A program made the position numbers and the translations under genes. The notes below the pieces were generated by a model. It searched no databases. It had not been told where the DNA came from and saw only the letters and a program-made list of their open reading frames with translations. Shown here in pieces: positions 57,876 through 64,000 of a stretch of DNA of 64,000 bases (position 1 is the first letter of the stretch; each line of letters starts with the position of its first letter). Source of the DNA: Kalaharituber pfeilii (Eukaryota; Ascomycota; Pezizomycetes; Pezizales; Pezizaceae); contig WHUZ01000119.1 of the NCBI GenBank assembly GCA_015179045.1, positions 1-64,000 of the forward strand. The letters run 5' to 3'.

Positions 57876-58014
57876 CCGTATTAACTCACATAAGAGCAAG
57901 AAATCAAACGCGCGCTAGTTCGGTCTTGGCAAACCTTTCAGCGCCAGTGCGCGTGTATCACGCACGGGCGCATAATGATTCCCGAATTACCGCGATGCTA
58001 ACCTCAACACCACG

Positions 58015-60555
58015 ATGGATCTGAGCACAGAAGTAGGAGACGGGATCAGGGGAGTAAATAAACGTTGTGGAGTGTTAATGAAATCATCATTATACCATAG
58101 GTACCTATACTGGAGCATCATGATTTCTTCTATTCTTAATAACCCACAAGTTATTGAAACACAAGTTAATGAGTTGGCAGCTAAGCTCTCACAAACCTCC
58201 TTACAAAAGAATCGATTGAATGCACTAAAAAAACGCCCTGGACCACATAGACAACCTATTGCAGCAAGGCCACGTTGGGTCCCTGTACCGTCTGCATCAC
58301 CTTCTAAAAGCAAACGGAGTAGAACTGTTGAGTTCAAGCTTGGTGTACTGTCTTGGGCACGCCATACACAAGTTGATAATGGTAAAGGTAGAGTTAGAAA
58401 ACCTACATTGGAAGAGATTCGGCAGAGGTTCAGATTGAAAAATGCAGCTACAATATCAAAATGGAGAAAGGTTTATATCCTTTCTTACTATATACTACCT
58501 ATTTACTTAAAGCTAATATTAGATAGAATGAAGAGCTACTTAAAAGCACATGGAAAATCCCGGCGAATACGACAAAACATTCCGCGATGGAAAGAACTTG
58601 AGAAAGCACTTGTTACCGCCTTTACAGCAAGACGACAAATTGGCCGCGTTGTACGTTACCGGTGGTTTGAGCGAACTTCAAAACAGCTATTTAGTGAGAT
58701 TTATCCTGATTCATCGGTCCAATTTCGATTTTCTCAAGGCTGGTTCCGGCGATTTTTAGCTCGTAACGAAATTACCCTCCGTGCAATAACCAACAAAGCC
58801 CAACAAACACCTGAGGAATACCATGAACTTATTATCAACTTTTTATGCTTCAATCGCCGGAATTCACAACTACGAGATGGCACTACCGATGTTATGCAGA
58901 GAGTGGGACGATATTCAATTTCCAATATCGTGAACATGGATCAAACACCCTTGCCTTGGGAATACTTGGAGGGCAAATCATATGAGTTTAAAGGAAGCAA
59001 AACTGTATGGGTAAAGAGCCAAAAATCTAGGTGGGGGAAGCGGCAGGCAACAATTCAACTTACAGTTTTTGCAGACGGAAAGCCTCGTGTTAAGCCTCTC
59101 TTGATCTTTCGTGGTGTTGCTGAGAGTACAAGTGCTGTAAGAAAACGGGAGACCTCAAGATATGATCCTCGTGTTGTTGTTCAGTTCAATAAGAAGGCAT
59201 ATGCAAATACTGACATTATTCAATTTTGGCTTCAAAAACTCCTTGTGCCAGTCTTGGGAGGGCAGCCTACACTGCTAATTATGGATCTTCTTCGTTGCCA
59301 TAAAACAGCTTCTGTCAAAAAGCTTTTAAAAGCACATGACATTACCCTTTCATTAGTTCCAGGTGGCTGTACAGGTCTTGTTCAACCCCTTGATGTTTCT
59401 ATCAATAGACCATTCAAAGACTTACTCAAGGACGAGATTGATAAGGAATTTCAACGTCAAGACTCAGCCATGGATACTGAAGATATTGCTGGCAGTAGTG
59501 CTGTTGGGGAGATGCGGGTTATGATGACTCGCTGTGTTGCGCAGGCATGGGAAGTATTTTGTCAACAGAAACGAGGGGTGGTTATACAAAGCTTTCGGTG
59601 CCTAGGCATATCTCTACCAATTGATGGATCTTCAGATGGGGAGATATCAATCAAGGGTTTACAAGGGCCTTCTCTCATGGAAGCTCTGGCAGATTGGAGG
59701 ACGAAGGGGGCACTAGCTACTAATAGTGACTTAAAGCCTGAGAACAGTACTAGCAGCTCCGATTCAAGCTCAGACTCGGAGTCTAGTGGCCCTGATGATG
59801 ATCTACTACTCTCAGTTGCAAATGCCAGTACAGTGGAAACTCAGCAAACCGGTAGAAGTGGGAGAGGTCATGGGAGGGGAAGTGGGAGGGGGAGAGAGAG
59901 GGGGGGTGGGCGTGGGAGTGGGAGTGGGAGTAGGAGTGGGAGTGCGAGTGCGAGTGGGAGTGGGAATGGGAGTACGAGTGCGAGTAGGAGTGGGAGTGCG
60001 AGTGGGAGTGGGAGTGTGAGTGGGAGTGGGAGTGGGAGTGGGAGTGGGAGTGTGAGTGGGAGTGGGAGTGGGAGTGGGAGTGGGAGTGCGAGTGTGAGTG
60101 CGAGTGTGAGTGCGAGTGGGAGTGGGAGTGGGAGTGCGAGTGCGAGTGCGAGTGGGAGTATGAGTACAAGTGGAAGTGGGAGTACGAGTGCGAGTGGGAG
60201 TGGAAGTGGGAGTGCGAGTGCGAGTGCGAGTGCGACTGGGAGTGGGAGTGGGAGTGCGAGTGGGAGTGGGAGGGGGAGGGGGCGTGGAAGGGGGCGTGGA
60301 AGAGGGCGTGGAAGAGGGCGTGGAACAGAAGATGGGCAAGATCATGATTCTGGCACATGTGCAAGTTCACTGGAGCTTAAAAAATCACTTCCGGAGTTTG
60401 ACCAATCACTTCCAGAGCCTGTGCAACTTTCAACTAGAAGAAGTGCTAGGTTGAATGGAAAACAGCGTAGCCATGTAGTTTCCTTTCCAGTTATTAGTGA
60501 TACTGAGGATGATGGGCCCGAATATGATTTCCGTTGGCAGGCGGATGAGTATTAG
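58015..60555 (+). CDS. Pogo-type DDD transposase with Ser-Gly/Arg-Gly tail
   Basis: An 846-codon frame encodes a transposase, which cuts and rejoins the element's own ends. The first 240 residues hold helix-turn-helix-like sequence ([34 protein letters not shown]). Then comes the DDE_1 catalytic core with [10 protein letters not shown] (D309), [12 protein letters not shown] (D424) and [16 protein letters not shown] (D460); the D-x35-D spacing at the end fits pogo. The frame may contain a 51-nt in-frame intron (GTTTAT...TTAG, about 58471-58521). Residues about 610-770 are low complexity: Ser-Gly/Ser-Ala dipeptides, then (Arg-Gly)n, from GGGAGT/GCGAGT and GGGCGT repeats. The Arg-Gly run could bind nucleic acid. 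The tail ends with a charged segment to residue 846. Confidence 0.9.
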   Translation: MDLSTEVGDGIRGVNKRCGVLMKSSLYHRYLYWSIMISSILNNPQVIETQVNELAAKLSQTSLQKNRLNALKKRPGPHRQPIAARPRWVPVPSASPSKSKRSRTVEFKLGVLSWARHTQVDNGKGRVRKPTLEEIRQRFRLKNAATISKWRKVYILSYYILPIYLKLILDRMKSYLKAHGKSRRIRQNIPRWKELEKALVTAFTARRQIGRVVRYRWFERTSKQLFSEIYPDSSVQFRFSQGWFRRFLARNEITLRAITNKAQQTPEEYHELIINFLCFNRRNSQLRDGTTDVMQRVGRYSISNIVNMDQTPLPWEYLEGKSYEFKGSKTVWVKSQKSRWGKRQATIQLTVFADGKPRVKPLLIFRGVAESTSAVRKRETSRYDPRVVVQFNKKAYANTDIIQFWLQKLLVPVLGGQPTLLIMDLLRCHKTASVKKLLKAHDITLSLVPGGCTGLVQPLDVSINRPFKDLLKDEIDKEFQRQDSAMDTEDIAGSSAVGEMRVMMTRCVAQAWEVFCQQKRGVVIQSFRCLGISLPIDGSSDGEISIKGLQGPSLMEALADWRTKGALATNSDLKPENSTSSSDSSSDSESSGPDDDLLLSVANASTVETQQTGRSGRGHGRGSGRGRERGGGRGSGSGSRSGSASASGSGNGSTSASRSGSASGSGSVSGSGSGSGSGSVSGSGSGSGSGSASVSASVSASGSGSGSASASASGSMSTSGSGSTSASGSGSGSASASASATGSGSGSASGSGRGRGRGRGRGRGRGRGRGTEDGQDHDSGTCASSLELKKSLPEFDQSLPEPVQLSTRRSARLNGKQRSHVVSFPVISDTEDDGPEYDFRWQADEY
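59920..60320 (+). repeat. GAGTGG/GAGTGC microsatellite in the transposase gene
   Basis: The six-base unit GGGAGT or GCGAGT is repeated over about 350 bp, then GGGCGTGGAAGA units follow. All variation stays in multiples of three, so the frame is kept, which argues for selection or recent origin. Confidence 0.9.
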
Positions 60556-60572
60556 AGGAAGAGTAGGAGATA

Positions 60573-60773
60573 TTACAGGGTCACCGCGACGTCGACCGTA
60601 GGGTGGACGGCTGGTGAAGCAAAAAAATGTGAAAAATGCAATGCGCAAATGCGCAAATGCATCGCAGTTACACAATAGCTATATGAGATACATAGAGAAT
60701 TAGTGAGCATTACTAGTCAAGTGTCTTTTTGGCCTGGCGGACGGTAATCTCTGCGTTTACCACCTCCGTGACA
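60573..60773 (-). mobile_element. MITE-like segment inside the pogo element
   Basis: The reverse complement matches the MITE-like blocks at 6163 and 7685 through TGGTAAACGCAGAGATTACC, GTCCGCCAGGC, AAAAAGACACTTGAC, and CCACCCTACGGT...GCGGTGA near the end. Confidence 0.65.
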
Positions 60774-61147
60774 GAGTAGAGAAGCTGGAGATTAGCCCCC
60801 ATGTATAATCGCATTCCTGTGCTTAGTAATGCCAAGATTGCACGAACCGCGCGCTAGCGCGATTAATGGCGCCTGAGCCATGCCAAGACCGAACTAGCGC
60901 GCGTTCATTTTCTTGCTCTTAAGTGAGTTAATACGGTATTGTCTCACAACCATAGCGTCAAAGTTTATGGCTTGATGCGGTCCAAGAGCCGCAAGCAGAA
61001 TGTGCCTGCCCCGAGAGGTTCTAGTCTTCGAATCCTTCAAAAGCTCCAGAAAAGCCTACAGAAAAGATGACACCCCCCATCTCCATACAAAACCAGAAAA
61101 TACCCTCCACGCAAGAAGTAAATAAACCACAGACCGGGAAGTGACAG

Positions 61148-61414
61148 TTGAACCTGCCTCAGTCTGGTCGCGCAATTGTGGTACACGAAATTGCAACAAC
61201 CAAAAAGCTGGGAAAGGTTAAGGACTGGATGGAGAAGGCGAACCCATGGATGGGGAGTATAGTTGCAGCCCGATGGTTGTTGAAGGAGAGGAGGGAACGG
61301 AAGAAGACCAGCTTGATAGTAATCTACCTAAAAGGGGAGGTAGAGTTGGATGGTCAAAAACTAGTGAAGGTAAGGTTGCCTGAGAGATGGCTACACTCCG
61401 AATTGTATGAGTAG
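61148..61414 (+). pseudogene. Possible LINE ORF1 fragment
   Basis: A frame reads KLGKVKDWMEKANPWMGSIV, then KTSLIVIYLKGEVELDGQKL and VKVRLPERWLHSELYE, a basic nucleic-acid-binding type of sequence. A related fragment lies at 44550-44690 and a family-2 LINE tail follows at 61681. The LINE assignment is inferred from context. Confidence 0.4.
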
Positions 61415-61680
61415 AATAGAGTGGGTATAAGAGGAGAAGGAGCGGGATGACAGGATGAACATGGATGAAGCAGTGGTAGAGGAGAAGGAAGAGCGCTCCG
61501 AAGGATATGAGGGAAAAAACATCCGCGGTATGCTCTTTGGCTACGAAATCAACTGCCCAAGACATGGACGTACTTTCACCACGCACTCTAGCTTATTTCG
61601 TAGATGTCATATCAGGGGACGTGCTTGTATGTAGTTGTACAGGTGGCTGTCTCCGAGCCATAAGGACTCCGGTCTAGGGA

Positions 61681-61743
61681 CCCTGCCATGGCGAACAGCT
61701 GCAAGCGGGGTTACGTGATTTTTTTTTTTTTAAAAAAAAAAAG
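61681..61743 (+). mobile_element. LINE tail (family 2)
   Basis: CCCTGCCATGGCGAACAGCT, then GCAAGCGGGGTTACGTGA, then a T run and an A run. GAGCCAT occurs at 61657 and again right after the A run, a possible 7-bp duplication with extra sequence on the left. Confidence 0.65.
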
Positions 61744-61829
61744 AGCCATCCTACTCCATCTCCACCACTATCACTACTCTTTTTTCCCGTCCCATTGCCC
61801 TTCAGCTTAAAAGGCAATGAATCTGTTCT

Positions 61830-61950
61830 GGCCTACCGACGAACATTCCGGTTCGCGAACCGGCCAGGCCCATTCGCGAATCGGCCAATTCGTCGCTGGG
61901 CCAGAAGATTCGCGAATGGGCCAGCCCACCGACGAACACTGGTTTAGTAC
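61830..61950. mobile_element. Probable hAT-type terminus
   Basis: CCGACGAACACTG at 61931-61946 reads CAGTGTTCGTCGG on the minus strand, like hAT ends. CATTCGCGAA/TTCGCGAAT motifs recur four times in both orientations just inside. A partner end is suggested by CCGACGAACATTCC near 61838, giving a very short deleted element. Confidence 0.45.
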
Positions 61951-63214
61951 AAGTACCACTAGGTACCTCTACGTACTACTAGTGATTGAGTATAGAGAAA
62001 CATTCTGCTACCAGCGTTAATTGATAAGCCAGTTACTGTGTGCTAGCACAGCCCTATTGCCACTGACAAGTTGCCACCTACGAGTTGCCACTTGAAAGTT
62101 GCTGTCGGTGATAAGTTGCTGATATGAGTAGCAAGTTGCTACTTCTTACTCACATACTAGAAGATAATACAGATAATTTAATTAATAATTCGCTACGCTT
62201 CTAGACTACTGTAGTTAAGAAAACAAATTTGTAATCATAACTAAATTATTGTTAACCGAAATACTAGAAGAAAATTACTAAATATGCTTCTAGTATTTTT
62301 CATACTCTAAGCGAAATTTTGGAGTGTTATCTTTATAGGTAGAGATATCCGGAATCCTCCGCCATTCTGGTATTGTATTGTGGCAGTAACAGAGATGGCG
62401 TTGATGCCAAGAATGAAAATTTTGGTGGTTGTATTACCAGAAACAGTAGTTAGTAAAATCTCTGCAAGTGCCAAGTATTCGCTTTAAGCAAGTTACAACC
62501 TCATCCCTTTGCCACATTATTAACTTAATAAATTTAACGCTATTCTATACTATCAGTTTTTATCTAATTTACATAATTGTTATATTTTTAGAAAGCTAAG
62601 CTAAAGTAGTTTTAATATATACTATTATCTATTAGTATATACTATAATAATTATTCGCAATTAGTAATATAAATAAAGATAAAATTTATACTATTTTTTA
62701 TTAACTCTTTAAGCTTAATAATCTATAACTTAATCAATTCTTTATAAATCTAAGTAGCTATTGAAGTATTGGATTGCTACTATAAAGGGCTATTATTTGA
62801 GTATATCGTTTATGTATTCGGATATAAATTTATTACGTAGTGATAAAAATTTGCTATCCTCTTTGCCACCTATTTAAGACTCAAATCTATAACTCCTAAC
62901 TCCATCAATTCTAAGCGGAATTAAGCAGCTATTAAAGCATTAAATTGCCATTACATAGAGCTCTCATATAAGCCTATCGTTTATGTATTCGGATGTGAAT
63001 TTATAATACTATAATAAAAGTTTTCAACATCCTCTACTACTTACAAAATGCTTATATCTATGACTCATAACTCTATCAATTCTAAACGGAATTAAGCGGC
63101 TTTTAAAGTAATAACTACTATATTGTAAAAGTCTTCCTATATCACCGCCAATATATATATTCTTGGCATCAAGGCTCTAAGAATATATTAAGGCTTTAAG
63201 GATCCTCCTGTTTA
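61951..63214. repeat. AT-rich region with degenerate tandem repeat
   Basis: Base composition turns strongly AT-rich from about 62150. Between about 62720 and 63140 three diverged units of about 165-175 bp share ATCTATRACT, ATCAATTCT, ATCGTTTATGTATTCGGAT and CCTCT motifs. The stretch lies just upstream of the integrase gene and may be its 5' non-coding part or LTR. Confidence 0.55.
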
Positions 63215-63355
63215 TTGCTTTTTATTCTTCATCTATTCATTAAGTTAACTCTTTATCTCCTTATACCTCTTTCTATACCTCTTCTCCTACATTACGATAC
63301 TCTTATACTTTATTATAAACTCGTATCTTACTATATTATCTCTTTTACTACTTCA

Positions 63356-64000
63356 ATGTCGGATTCTGAACCTACATCTGGTTTCTCTTTACAAGCCAAA
63401 ACGGAATTTGAAAACTGGTTAAGACAACAAAATTCCTCCTATCGTTTCGTCTATCTTATGAAAAATATCGCCAAATTCGCCGATTTTTAAATAATCCAAC
63501 AATGACAGCTTCCAAAGAAGAACGACGATTAAAATGGACAGCTTTACATAAGTATCAACTTAATGATGAGGGAAATCTTATGAAGTTACCTAATGAAACC
63601 CAAGCTTTACATGGAGAAATACCTAAACAGGTGATTCTTCAGCATGAAGTATGGGATCAAATAGTTGATACTCATATAGCATTACTCCATGCCGGGCGAA
63701 CGAAAACATTTTTACATATTAATAAACATTATTATGGAATTTCTAGAGAAGAGGTAAGTAATTATTTTCTTTTTATATTAAGTAATTAATTCTAATATTC
63801 TAATAGGTTGAGAAAGTAATTCAATATTGCACACTATGTATTCAAAATCAAGCACGAACTATAACTGGAGAACTACAGCCAATTAAAGTATCACATTTAT
63901 GGGAACGAGTTCAACTAGACTTAATTGATATGCGAGGCTCTCCTAGTGATTCATATAAATGGATATTACATTTACGAGACCACTTCAGCAAGTTTTCGTG
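63356..64000 (+). CDS. Retroviral-type integrase gene with an intron, cut by the window end
   Basis: The sequence MSDSEPTSGFSLQAKTEFEN starts at 63356, and near 63485 the frame must shift by one base to join the frame starting MTASKEERRLKW at 63502. A zinc-binding H2C2 module follows (THIALLHAG...CTLC), split by a 53-nt intron at 63754-63806 (GTAAGT...TAATAG) that joins in frame. The integrase core begins RVQLDLIDMRG, where the first catalytic Asp is expected, and continues WILHLRDHFSKF to the window edge. No reverse transcriptase precedes it. Intron-bearing integrases without reverse transcriptase occur in Ginger-type DNA transposons and in domesticated KRBA2-like genes; a Gypsy remnant is the alternative. 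The frameshift suggests this copy may be inactive. Confidence 0.7.

Larger units (their letters stand above)
57876..60936 (+). mobile_element. Pogo/Fot-type DNA transposon, 3061 bp
   Basis: Inverted ends start CCGTATTAACTCAC and continue with similarity for about 60 bp (AAGAGCAAGAAA, GAACGCGCGCTAGTTCGGTC, TTGGCA). TA dinucleotides abut both ends (57874-57875, 60937-60938), the target of Tc1/mariner-superfamily elements. Inside is one long transposase frame. Both ends and the frame look intact, so this could be an autonomous copy. The 3' part, between the stop codon and the right end, contains a MITE-like segment also found in the MULE-like element. Confidence 0.9.

Noticed and set aside
59783..60370. 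Minus-strand His-Ser and Thr-Pro repeat frames
   Set aside because: They are antisense to the Ser-Gly tail of the pogo transposase.
1..64000. Starship-type giant element carrying the NLR genes as cargo
   Set aside because: No DUF3435 tyrosine recombinase captain or element edges seen in this window.

Overview
The window reads as a transposon-rich stretch of a filamentous ascomycete genome (Pezizomycotina, possibly a Pezizomycetes such as a truffle or morel relative; the exact taxon is not decided). The grounds are spliceosomal introns of about 45-125 nt with GTAAGT/GTATGT donors, fungal NLR architectures (HeLo, helo-like N, NACHT_N), a pogo/Fot-type transposon, RNase H-bearing LINEs, many poly-A/poly-T tracts, and low gene density.

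Three NLR (STAND) genes of three different architectures occupy the left half. NLR1 (minus, 5209-2274) is HeLo - NB-ARC - TPR, and its TPR array is cut by a 239-bp solo LTR. NLR2 (minus, 21142-16372) is NACHT_N - NACHT - 12 near-identical ankyrin repeats. NLR3 (plus, 32672-35705) is helo-like N - NACHT - ankyrin, with a frameshifted ankyrin tail running to about 36960. A TPR pseudogene at 23814-24461 is a copy of the NLR1 3' end together with its downstream flank. Such genes act in fungal self/non-self recognition and programmed cell death, so this looks like an NLR neighbourhood embedded in repeats.

About 350 bp upstream of the NLR1 start lies the most striking object: a 6298-bp element (5563-11860) with perfect 77-bp terminal inverted repeats and a perfect 10-bp target duplication, as in Mutator-like elements. 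I see no transposase in it. It carries a RecQ-like helicase exon fragment, a roughly 186-bp satellite array, MITE-like insertions, a 594-bp solo LTR with its own 5-bp duplication, and about 40 copies of CGGAGATG/CATCTCCG in both orientations.

From 25.9 to 31 kb on the minus strand is a locus coding low-complexity proteins (Ser-, Pro- and His-rich) around a large GGT microsatellite, with several apparent frame breaks. A polygalacturonase fragment follows at 31.8 kb.

The right half is mostly mobile DNA. It holds LTR-retrotransposon fragments with a Gag zinc knuckle, a LINE 3' end with RNase H and at least seven tiny 5'-truncated copies of its tail (28-163 bp, most with 9-13 bp target duplications), and a second family of truncated tails. 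It also holds a 769-bp hAT relic, a hAT-like MITE, a 3061-bp pogo element with an uninterrupted 846-codon transposase (57876-60936), and at the right edge the start of an integrase gene in AT-rich DNA. One convincing non-transposon gene sits there: a coiled-coil/beta-trefoil protein with nine 28-residue repeats (54475-52548).
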